Shown: positions 26,135 through 33,962 of the stretch, piece by piece
How the letters are laid out: every line of letters begins with the position of its first letter
Position numbering within the stretch: position 1 is the stretch's first letter
Source: Gracilibacter sp. BRH_c7a
GTDB taxonomy: Bacteria > Bacillota > Desulfitobacteriia > Desulfitobacteriales > Syntrophobotulaceae
Assembly (NCBI GenBank): GCA_001516055.1
Contig: LOEZ01000038.1
Span: 1 to 49,870, forward strand
Reading direction: 5' to 3'
DNA length: 49,870 nt
Position numbers and translations under genes: made by a program
The notes under the pieces: generated by a model
The model's input: only the letters and a program-made list of their open reading frames with translations
Database searches by the model: none
Told to the model about the DNA's origin: nothing

Positions 26135-27109
26135 ATGAAAAAGGGAGTATTTCGTGAAGTATCATTACAACGTCTTTCTTCTCCTGAGCAGCTTGACCAA
26201 TTGATGTCTGTTACATCTCCAAGAGCTTGGTTAGCCTTGCTTGGAGTAGCAGCTATATTGTTAACCGCACTTATGTGGGGAATTTTCGGTAGCATTCCAA
26301 ATACAACTAGTGGTGAAGGTATCCTTATTAAAAGTGGTGGAGTACTTAATATTACCCACTCTAGCGGCGGGCAGATAAGAGATATTAAAGTTGAAGCGGG
26401 AGATATCGTAAAAAGAGGCGATGTTGTTGCCAGGATTGACCGACATGAACTAGTTGAGCAGATAACAGCTTTGGAGGAGCAGTTGGAACAGGTCAGAATT
26501 TCAGAGGTTGAAAGTGAAGTAAAACAAATAAAAGATAAAGAACTGAATGATCAGATTAATAAATTAAGGACAGAATTAGAAATTGAGTCAACTATAGTTG
26601 CACCTGAAGACGGAAGGGTTATAGAGGTTGATATTAGCATGGGAGAGATTGTCCAGCCAGGGATGCACCTAATATCTATAGAACGTGAAGGAGATACCGT
26701 AAGGGATCTAGAGGTTGTTATGTATGTCCCAGCGGAAGAGGGCAAACAGATATTGCCTGGAATGACAGCTCATATATCTCCTACAACTGTAAAAAAAGAA
26801 GAATATGGTTTTATGATAGGTAGGGTTATTTCAGTTTCTGAGTTTCCAGAAACTGCTCAAGGAATGATGGTTACATTGGGCAGCCAGGAATTAGTGGCAA
26901 GACTTTCAAGAAATAGTGCACCGATAGAGGTGCGAGTTGAATTAATTACTGATAGGAGTACTGTTAGTGGCTATAAATGGTCTTCTCTTTATGGTCCACC
27001 AATTACAATTGATACTGGAACCCTTTGTACTGGGACAGTTACAATAAGCTCCCAGCCACCTATAAGGCTAGTTATTCCAGATGTTAAGAAATACCTTATG
27101 GGCAATTAA
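26135..27109 (+). CDS. NHLM bacteriocin system secretion protein (HlyD/membrane-fusion family)
   Basis: About 324 residues. The N-terminus (FREVSLQRLSSPEQLDQLM, then TSPRAWLALLG) is the hallmark of the NHLM secretion protein. One membrane helix at about 33-50 is followed by biotinyl-lipoyl-like halves (GGQIRDIKVEAGDIVKRGD and IVAPEDGRVIEVDI) around a short coiled coil. The ATG at 26135 is chosen because GAGGAG is eight bases upstream; the TTG six bases earlier is too close. The protein links the two ABC transporters that follow to the envelope. The coiled coil is short, as expected in a Gram-positive cell without an outer membrane. Confidence 0.88.
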   Translation: MKKGVFREVSLQRLSSPEQLDQLMSVTSPRAWLALLGVAAILLTALMWGIFGSIPNTTSGEGILIKSGGVLNITHSSGGQIRDIKVEAGDIVKRGDVVARIDRHELVEQITALEEQLEQVRISEVESEVKQIKDKELNDQINKLRTELEIESTIVAPEDGRVIEVDISMGEIVQPGMHLISIEREGDTVRDLEVVMYVPAEEGKQILPGMTAHISPTTVKKEEYGFMIGRVISVSEFPETAQGMMVTLGSQELVARLSRNSAPIEVRVELITDRSTVSGYKWSSLYGPPITIDTGTLCTGTVTISSQPPIRLVIPDVKKYLMGN

Positions 27110-27144
27110 TACATACTGTCTCCTGATTGGAAAGGAGTAATCTT

Positions 27145-29301
27145 ATGGGAAAATCTATTCATATAAAGAGGACTAAAACACCAACTGTTTTACAGATGGA
27201 AGCTGTCGAATGTGGAGCAGCATCTTTAGCAATGGTTTTGGGTTATTATGGTAAGTTTGTTCCTCTTGAAGAGCTAAGAATAGCATGTGGTGTATCAAGG
27301 GATGGTAGTAAGGCAAGTAATCTTATCAAGGCAGCTAGAGCCTATGGTTTAAAAGCAAAGGGTTTTAAAAAGGAGCCAGATGGATTAAAAAAAATGCAGG
27401 TGCCAATGATTATTCATTGGAATTTCAATCATTTTTTAGTTGTTGAGGGATTCAAAGGTGGTAAAGTTTACCTTAACGACCCTGCTAATGGACCTAGAAT
27501 AGTATCAGAAGAGGAATTTGATCATTCCTTTACTGGAGTAGTCCTTACCTTTGAAGAAGGCGAGCTCTTTGAAAAAAGTGGCAGCAGGCCTAGTATTTTT
27601 ACAGGTTTAAAGAAGCGCTTGAAAGGCTCTGAGATGGCAATTGCTTTTACAATACTTCTTGGTCTGGCAATGGTAATTCCAGGATTAGTAATTCCTGTGT
27701 TCACTAAAATATATATAGATGACATATTACTTGCAAACAGGGATAATTGGCTCAGTCCATTACTGATAGGCATGGGTATTACTGCCTTGTTGAGGGGTAT
27801 AATGACCTGGCTTCAGCAGCATTATCTTTTGAGGCTTGATACAAAGGTTCGTGTAAGTACTTCTAGTCAGTTCTTGTGGCATATATTGAGACTTCCTGCA
27901 GAGTTTTTTTCCCAGCGTCAAAGTGGAGATATTTGCTCTCGTTTACAGAGTAATGACAGGGTGGCAACTCTCTTATCAGGACAGCTAGCCACTACTGCAA
28001 TTGATATAGTTATGATTGTATTCTACTTTGCTTTAATGACACATTATAATCTGACTCTAGCTCTAGTAGGTGTAGCTGCTGCGGCAATCAATGTTCTTTA
28101 TCTAAAGTATGCAGCAGCAAAAAGAGTTGACCAGAATCGAAAGCTTTTGCAGGACAGGGGTAAGTTGCAGGGAAATGCAATGTCAGGCTTGCAGGTGATT
28201 GAGACTTTAAAAGCCACAGGTTCTGAGGGAGATTTTTTCGCTAAATGGTCAGGAAGTCAAACAAAGGTCCTAAATACTGAACAAAAAATGGGTGTTACAA
28301 CACAAGTTCTTTCTGCAATTCCCGTATTTTTAACTGCTTTAACAAATGCTGTCGTTCTTGTATTGGGTGGTTTTTATATACTAAATGGTCAGTTGACTAT
28401 AGGAATGCTGGTTGCATTTCAGAGCCTAATGACAAGCTTCATGACACCTGTTAATAATCTGGTGAGTCTGGGTAGTCAGCTGCAGGAATTAGAAGGGGAT
28501 ATGAATCGTTTAGATGATGTTTTTAAATATCAGGTTGATGATGAGCATAATAATGAATTTGATGATGGATTTCAGGGAAAATTATCTGGAAATATTGAGC
28601 TAAAGAATCTTTGCTTTGGTTACAGTAAGCTAGAGCCAGCTCTTATAGATAATTTTAATCTTTCCTTGAAGCCAGGTTCAAGAGTTGCCCTAATTGGTGG
28701 ATCTGGATGTGGGAAATCTACCATTGCAAAGCTTATTTCTGGGATTAACACACCATGGTCAGGAAAAATACTCTTTGACGGTGTTGAAAAGAACAAGCTT
28801 CCTAAACGAGTTATCGCTAATTCATTGTCAGTTGTTGATCAGGATATATGTATGTTTAGTGGAACAATAAGAGATAATCTTACCCTATGGGATGAATGTA
28901 TCTCAGATTTTGAAGTAGTTCGGGCTGCAAAGGATGCATGCATACATGATGATATTACTGCTAGGGCAGGTGGATATGAGCACAAGCTTGATGAGGGTGG
29001 TAGTAACTTTAGTGGTGGTCAAAGACAAAGATTGGAAATTGCTAGAGCTCTAGTAACAAATCCAACTATTATGATTTTGGATGAAGCTACAAGCGCTTTA
29101 GATCCATTAACAGAAAAAACTGTAGACGAAAGCATAAGGCGTCGTGGATGCACCTGTATTATAGTTGCTCACAGGTTAAGTACAATTCGGGACTGTGATG
29201 AAATTATTGTTTTGGATAAGGGTAAGATCATTCAAAGAGGTACCCACGATGAGTTGCTTAGTGTTGAGGGCCATTATGCTAATCTTATTAGTGCAAGTTA
29301 G
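27145..29301 (+). CDS. NHLM-type peptide export ABC transporter with C39 leader peptidase
   Basis: About 718 residues: C39 cysteine peptidase at 10-145, with Gln17 and catalytic Cys23 (LQMEAVECGAASLAM), His in IIHWNFNHFLVVEG and Asp in NDPANGP; six membrane helices; and an ATPase with Walker A GGSGCGKST, signature NFSGGQRQRLEIARAL and Walker B IMILDEATSALD. These transporters cut precursor peptides after Gly-Gly and export the core in one step. The ATG at 27145 follows AAAGGAG; the TTG at 27127 is less likely. The two Gly-Gly candidates in this window (32706 and 38533) are the obvious substrates. Confidence 0.92.
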   Translation: MGKSIHIKRTKTPTVLQMEAVECGAASLAMVLGYYGKFVPLEELRIACGVSRDGSKASNLIKAARAYGLKAKGFKKEPDGLKKMQVPMIIHWNFNHFLVVEGFKGGKVYLNDPANGPRIVSEEEFDHSFTGVVLTFEEGELFEKSGSRPSIFTGLKKRLKGSEMAIAFTILLGLAMVIPGLVIPVFTKIYIDDILLANRDNWLSPLLIGMGITALLRGIMTWLQQHYLLRLDTKVRVSTSSQFLWHILRLPAEFFSQRQSGDICSRLQSNDRVATLLSGQLATTAIDIVMIVFYFALMTHYNLTLALVGVAAAAINVLYLKYAAAKRVDQNRKLLQDRGKLQGNAMSGLQVIETLKATGSEGDFFAKWSGSQTKVLNTEQKMGVTTQVLSAIPVFLTALTNAVVLVLGGFYILNGQLTIGMLVAFQSLMTSFMTPVNNLVSLGSQLQELEGDMNRLDDVFKYQVDDEHNNEFDDGFQGKLSGNIELKNLCFGYSKLEPALIDNFNLSLKPGSRVALIGGSGCGKSTIAKLISGINTPWSGKILFDGVEKNKLPKRVIANSLSVVDQDICMFSGTIRDNLTLWDECISDFEVVRAAKDACIHDDITARAGGYEHKLDEGGSNFSGGQRQRLEIARALVTNPTIMILDEATSALDPLTEKTVDESIRRRGCTCIIVAHRLSTIRDCDEIIVLDKGKIIQRGTHDELLSVEGHYANLISAS

Positions 29302-29326
29302 AAGTCTTGACCAGGGAGGTGCGTAA

Positions 29327-32047
29327 ATGAAGGACAGAGACCTATTCAATAAAGAGGGCACACCGATTATCGTCGAAGGAAATAAACCATTGTTATTAAT
29401 TAATCCTCAGAGTACATATATGATTGATAAGGGCAAGGTAGCAGTATTTTTGACAAAAATAAAAGATTCTAAGGCAATTGGCAGAAGACATTTTTTGTTT
29501 GAATTAAATAGAAATGATATTTTATTTGGTCTTAAACCCATAAGTGTTGAAACTGGTGAGTATGCTCTGCTGGTTTCAGGCTGGGTTGGCACCAGATTGC
29601 TGCAGCTTGACAAGTCCAAGGTTTTTAAAGCAATGACTACCGACAAAGATAATGTAGACATATTTTTTAAAACAGAGAACTGGATTAAAATTTTGTGGAA
29701 GAGCATTAAAAGGGCTGGTCTTCCTAAGGTGTTTTTGAAGCCTGATGAAATAGAAGCTGTTTCTATAAAGATTGACTCTAGTGAAAAATATATGGACTTA
29801 GATGGATATGAAAAATTTATCCTTGAAGGTGCTGTAGAAAAAACCCTTCAAAGTCTTGAATCAGAGAAGTCAAGGTTTAAAGATAAGGTAGTAAGTGATA
29901 TTGAGTTTATGGAAAATTCAATAAGAAAGCTTGCTAATGTCAATGAGAAAAGCAAGGAAATTGTACCTGATATAGTAACAGACGATCCACTTCTCACAGC
30001 TTGTGGAATAGTTGGAAAAGCTGCAAAAATAATAATCAAGCATCCACCTAAATCTGCATCAGGTAAGGTAAGCAGGGACCCTTTGGATGACATTGCTAGG
30101 GCATCTCAAATAAAGCATCGCCGGGTGGTCTTGAAGGGAGAGTGGTGGGCGCAGGATAGTGGGCCACTTTTGGCATACATGGAAGATGATGATAGACCAG
30201 TAGCCCTAGTTCCTGTTTCTCCTAATAAATATAGGCTCTATGATTCTGTAAACAAGACAAATATATTAGTAGATAATCATATTGCTGAAGGAATAAAGCC
30301 TTTTGCTACTGCCTTTTATAGACCATTTTCTAATGCAAAGATAAGTGCCAAGGATCTACTTATTTTTGGTATGGAAAGCACCTGGAAGCGTGACTTAGTT
30401 ACAGTATTGCTTTTGGGAATACTAGGTGGTCTGTTAGGCATGCTAATCCCAGTTGCAACAGGGATAATTTTTGATAGTGTTATTCCCGCAGGAGATCGCT
30501 TACAGCTGTTACAGATTGGTTTTTTTCTAGTAGCTAGTGCTTTGACTACTATGTTATTTCAACTTACAAGATCTTTCGCTGTACTGCGTGTAGAAGGAAA
30601 AATAGAAGGATCTGTTCAGGCCGCTGTCTGGGATAGGTTATTAGGTCTGCCAGTACCTTTTTTTAAGAACTATACTTCAGGTGAGCTGGCTATGAGGGCC
30701 ATGGGAATAAGTCAGATACGTCGGGCTCTTTCTGGGGTGACCATAACTACTCTTATCACAAGTATTTTTTCAATTTTTCAATTTATTTTATTGTTTTATT
30801 TCAGCTGGAAGCTGGCCATAATCGCTTTCGTCTTGGTTCTTTTTGCAATGCTTCTAACCCTAGTCTTAGGCTTTATCCAAACATCCAGGGAGCGACAAAT
30901 GGTTGAGTTTATAGATAAGATTGCTGGGATAACATTGGAGCTAATAAATGGTGTTAATAAGTTTCGTGCAGCAGGAGCAGAAAGCAGAGCTTTTTATCTC
31001 TGGTCAAAGGAATTTGGTAAGGGTGCAGTAATAAATATAAAAAAAGAAAAACTTGCAAATTTATTGACTACATTCAATTCTGTTTTTCCTGTATTTAGTG
31101 CAATGATTATATTCTTTGTTCTTCAACATTATAGTGATATAAATCTAGACCCAGGGAAGTTCATAGCATTTAATGCAGCATTTATTGCTTTTTCAACTAC
31201 AATGATAGCAATGTCTGAGGCTCTATTAACTATTAATAATATAATACCATTATATCAAAGATCAAAGCCAATCTTACAAAGCCTTCCCGAATATGATGAA
31301 GCCAAAGGTGATCCTGGAGAGCTTACCGGTGAAATAGAAGTAAGTCATCTTTCATTCAGATATAAGGAGGATGGCCCTCTAATTCTTAAGGATATTTCGC
31401 TTAGTATTAAGAAAGGTGAGTATGTTGCTTTAATAGGACCCTCAGGTAGTGGTAAATCCACACTTTTTAGAATTCTATTAGGCTTTGAAAAGCCTGAAAG
31501 TGGTCAAATTTTTTATAATGGTCATGATCTTAATAATATTGATATCAAGGCAGTTCGTAAACAGCTTGGTGTTGTTCTTCAAAATGGAAAACTCATGCAG
31601 GGGGATATTTATTCGAATATTATTGGATCCAACCCTTACCTGAACCTAGGGGATGCAATTGAGGCAAGCAAAAGGGTAGGGTTGTATGACGATATTAAAG
31701 ACATGCCCATGGGAATGCATACAGTAGTAAGTGATGGCGGCAGCACCTTATCTGGAGGACAAAGGCAACGAATGCTTATTGCTAGGGCAATTGTAAATAA
31801 GCCAAGAATATTATTCTTTGATGAGGCAACTAGTGCCCTGGACAATAAAACCCAAGCAATTGTTAGTGAAAGCCTTGATAATCTAAATGCTACACGGATA
31901 GTTATTGCCCATAGATTAAGTACAATTATAAATTGTCAAAGAATTATTGTCCTCGACCAGGGAAAGATTGTTGAGGTTGGTACATATGATGAACTTATGG
32001 ATAAAAAAGGAGTATTTTATGAACTTGCAAGAAGGCAGCTAGCGTAG
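29327..32047 (+). CDS. NHLM-type export ABC transporter, permease/ATPase subunit without peptidase
   Basis: A 906-residue second half of the NHLM pair. The first 340 residues lack the C39 Cys and include a cyclic-nucleotide-like beta region (LLINPQSTYMIDKGKVAVFL) and a degenerate peptidase-like part (VVLKGEWWAQDSGPLLAY). Six membrane helices follow, then the ATPase: GPSGSGKST, LSGGQRQRMLIARAIV and ILFFDEATSALD. In NHLM loci it forms a heterodimer with the peptidase transporter. The ATG has CAGGGAGG upstream, 25 bases after the preceding stop, so it is in the same operon. Confidence 0.9.
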   Translation: MKDRDLFNKEGTPIIVEGNKPLLLINPQSTYMIDKGKVAVFLTKIKDSKAIGRRHFLFELNRNDILFGLKPISVETGEYALLVSGWVGTRLLQLDKSKVFKAMTTDKDNVDIFFKTENWIKILWKSIKRAGLPKVFLKPDEIEAVSIKIDSSEKYMDLDGYEKFILEGAVEKTLQSLESEKSRFKDKVVSDIEFMENSIRKLANVNEKSKEIVPDIVTDDPLLTACGIVGKAAKIIIKHPPKSASGKVSRDPLDDIARASQIKHRRVVLKGEWWAQDSGPLLAYMEDDDRPVALVPVSPNKYRLYDSVNKTNILVDNHIAEGIKPFATAFYRPFSNAKISAKDLLIFGMESTWKRDLVTVLLLGILGGLLGMLIPVATGIIFDSVIPAGDRLQLLQIGFFLVASALTTMLFQLTRSFAVLRVEGKIEGSVQAAVWDRLLGLPVPFFKNYTSGELAMRAMGISQIRRALSGVTITTLITSIFSIFQFILLFYFSWKLAIIAFVLVLFAMLLTLVLGFIQTSRERQMVEFIDKIAGITLELINGVNKFRAAGAESRAFYLWSKEFGKGAVINIKKEKLANLLTTFNSVFPVFSAMIIFFVLQHYSDINLDPGKFIAFNAAFIAFSTTMIAMSEALLTINNIIPLYQRSKPILQSLPEYDEAKGDPGELTGEIEVSHLSFRYKEDGPLILKDISLSIKKGEYVALIGPSGSGKSTLFRILLGFEKPESGQIFYNGHDLNNIDIKAVRKQLGVVLQNGKLMQGDIYSNIIGSNPYLNLGDAIEASKRVGLYDDIKDMPMGMHTVVSDGGSTLSGGQRQRMLIARAIVNKPRILFFDEATSALDNKTQAIVSESLDNLNATRIVIAHRLSTIINCQRIIVLDQGKIVEVGTYDELMDKKGVFYELARRQLA

Positions 32048-32074
32048 TAAAGCAATGGTTAGAAAAAATTCGGA

Positions 32075-32104
32075 AAAAAGCATGTAATACTTTTCATGCT
32101 TTTT
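32075..32104 (+). terminator. Terminator or attenuator at the end of the export operon
   Basis: AAAAAGCATG and CATGCTTTTT form a ten-base stem with a ten-base loop. Only 36 bases separate it from the sigma-factor start, and no clear promoter is seen there, so partial read-through is likely. Confidence 0.7.
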
Positions 32105-32140
32105 CGTATTTCACTATGAAAGGAGAAAACGGTAAAGCAT

Positions 32141-32713
32141 ATGAAGCATATGGAGCTTTTTAATGAAGAATCACTAGTAGCTGATACTGTTGCTGATGCT
32201 GACGCTGATACTTTTGAAAAAATATATGATTATTATTTTCCCCGAATTTACAAATATATTAGATTTAGAGTGGGAGATCCTCACTTAACTGATGATTTAA
32301 CTAGCCAAGTTTTTGAGAATGCATTAAATAAGCTTGATAAATATAATTCCCAAAAGGGTAAGTTTGCAGCCTGGTTATTTGCTATAGCTCATAATACTGT
32401 TGTTGATTATTTCCGTAAAAAGAAAAATAATTTATGTACTTATGAAGATATTGAAAAACTGATAGACACTACATTTGATGTAGAGAAAGCTTGTATAGCT
32501 AAAGAATTTAGAACTAAGCTTTTTCAAGCCTTAAATAGTCTAAGTGAAAGGGAAAGAAATATTATTGGCTTGAAATTCTGGGCAGGTTTAACAAATCGCA
32601 AAATAGCTTCACTAATGGGTCTTAGTGAAAACAATATAGGTATAATTATATATCGGTCAATTATACGATTGAGAGTTGCTTTGCAGGATCTGGGGGTAAA
32701 TACCTATGAGTGA
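32141..32713 (+). CDS. ECF-like RNA polymerase sigma factor
   Basis: A 190-residue sigma-70-family protein with region 2 at about 20-90 (FEKIYDYYFPRIYKYIRFRV, then KFAAWLFAIAHNTVVDYFRK) and region 4 at about 130-180 (LSERERNIIGLKFWAGLTNR, then MGLSENNIGIIIYRSIIRL). Regions 1 and 3 are absent, as in the ECF group. It sits between the export and the biosynthesis genes and overlaps the next gene by eight bases, so it is likely a pathway-specific activator whose partner is the 137-residue protein. AAAGGAG lies upstream of the first ATG, and ATG at 32150 is an alternative. Confidence 0.87.
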   Translation: MKHMELFNEESLVADTVADADADTFEKIYDYYFPRIYKYIRFRVGDPHLTDDLTSQVFENALNKLDKYNSQKGKFAAWLFAIAHNTVVDYFRKKKNNLCTYEDIEKLIDTTFDVEKACIAKEFRTKLFQALNSLSERERNIIGLKFWAGLTNRKIASLMGLSENNIGIIIYRSIIRLRVALQDLGVNTYE

Positions 32714-33119
32714 AAAATATAAAGTGGAAAGCTTTCAAAAAGAATTAGATGCTTTACTCAAAGGTGTTTACAGGGTAGATCAGACTAGAGGTGGAGATGA
32801 AAATATACATCATAGAGGTGAATTGAAGCTTGTAGAAAAGATTTTAAAAGAAGATTTTAGTGATGAAAGTCAGCTAAAACAAGAAACAAAGAAAAGATTA
32901 CTGGACAAGCTTAATGCAAAAAAGTGCACTAGACAAGAACAAGACCACAGTTTTCTTGAGGAAGATGAACTTAGTGTGGAAGAACTGGATTATGCATCTG
33001 GTGGTCTTGCAATAAGAGAAGAGGGAGCTTGCTCAAAATGTGGCTGCAAAAGAAGTAGAGTATCGATAAATACAGCAAAATGCCCAGCTTGTGGACACTC
33101 TCGTGATGAGCATATGTAA
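32706..33119 (+). CDS. Leader-like protein with a double-glycine motif and Cys-rich tail (anti-sigma or second precursor)
   Basis: A 137-residue protein not recognised as a whole. Residues 1-80 are charged and helical (FQKELDALLKGVY), similar in feel to small sigma-partner proteins. Residues 88-100 read ELSVEELDYASGG, a typical Gly-Gly leader ending for C39 peptidases. The last 37 residues hold five cysteines (109, 112, 114, 126, 129) as CSKCGCK and KCPACGH plus His131, resembling a zinc ribbon. Overlap with the sigma gene (ATGAGTGA) implies co-translation. It could be an anti-sigma factor, a precursor peptide, or both: a regulator whose C-terminal piece is cut and exported. No direct proof. 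Confidence 0.55.
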   Translation: MSEKYKVESFQKELDALLKGVYRVDQTRGGDENIHHRGELKLVEKILKEDFSDESQLKQETKKRLLDKLNAKKCTRQEQDHSFLEEDELSVEELDYASGGLAIREEGACSKCGCKRSRVSINTAKCPACGHSRDEHM

Positions 33120-33168
33120 TTTGGTTATAACTGCATGCGACTTAGATTGACAAAGGAAGTGATATTAG

Positions 33169-33912
33169 ATGCTGCTAAAGGGGAAGGTTGCCATAGTTAC
33201 TGGAGCTACTGGGGGTTTAGGAAAGGCTATTATTCATAAGCTGTGCAAAGAAGGTGCAAGAGTAATCGGTATATATCGGAGTCAAAGCTTAAGCGCAGAA
33301 AAATTGCAGGCAGTATTAGCTGAAAGTGGCTTTGAGGTATCTTTTTATAAAGGCTCTGTTTATGATGAAGTATTCGTTGCTAATACAGTAAATAAGATTA
33401 TAGAAAAATATAATAGGATAGATATACTTGTTAATAATGCAGGAATTACCAGAGATGCTTTTCTACCACAGATGGCAAGCAAGGATTGGAAGGATGTTTT
33501 TGAAACGAATTTTGAAGGAGCATATATTTGTACTAGAGAAGTGTTGCCCCATATGCTTAAAAGAGAGTTTGGTAGAGTTATAAATATTATTTCTATATCA
33601 GGGATTATAGGTAAAGAGGCTCAAACAAATTACTGTGCATCAAAGGGTGCCGTCATTGGACTTACACGTTTGTTATCCAGAAAGTATTCTCAGAAAGGTA
33701 TCTACTTCAACGCAATAGCACCAGGATTAATTGAAACAGATATGATTGACCATTTGCCTGATAATAAAAGGACAGGAATTATAAATTCGACAAATCTAAA
33801 ACGGGTAGGTAAAGCAGAAGAAGTAGCTGGGGCTGTTCTATTTCTATCTAGTAGTTTGTCTGATTACTGCAATAATACTATTTTAACAATTGACGGTGGG
33901 ATGCTAAGGTAA
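33169..33912 (+). CDS. 3-oxoacyl-ACP reductase (FabG-type SDR)
   Basis: A 247-residue short-chain dehydrogenase with the NADP-binding loop TGATGGLG (11-18), the NNAG motif (89-92), a catalytic Ser in IISISG (142 or 144), Tyr155 and Lys159 (NYCASKG). The C-terminus ILTIDGGM is also FabG-like. It reduces beta-ketoacyl-ACP to beta-hydroxyacyl-ACP. It is the first dedicated chain-building gene after the sigma/leader pair and lies 50 bases upstream of the ketosynthase fusion. GGAAGTGA precedes the ATG. Intact. Confidence 0.85.
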   Translation: MLLKGKVAIVTGATGGLGKAIIHKLCKEGARVIGIYRSQSLSAEKLQAVLAESGFEVSFYKGSVYDEVFVANTVNKIIEKYNRIDILVNNAGITRDAFLPQMASKDWKDVFETNFEGAYICTREVLPHMLKREFGRVINIISISGIIGKEAQTNYCASKGAVIGLTRLLSRKYSQKGIYFNAIAPGLIETDMIDHLPDNKRTGIINSTNLKRVGKAEEVAGAVLFLSSSLSDYCNNTILTIDGGMLR

Positions 33913-33962
33913 AAGAAATATCCATAACTTGAGCAATAGGTAAAGGTAAAGGGGGGTTAGCA

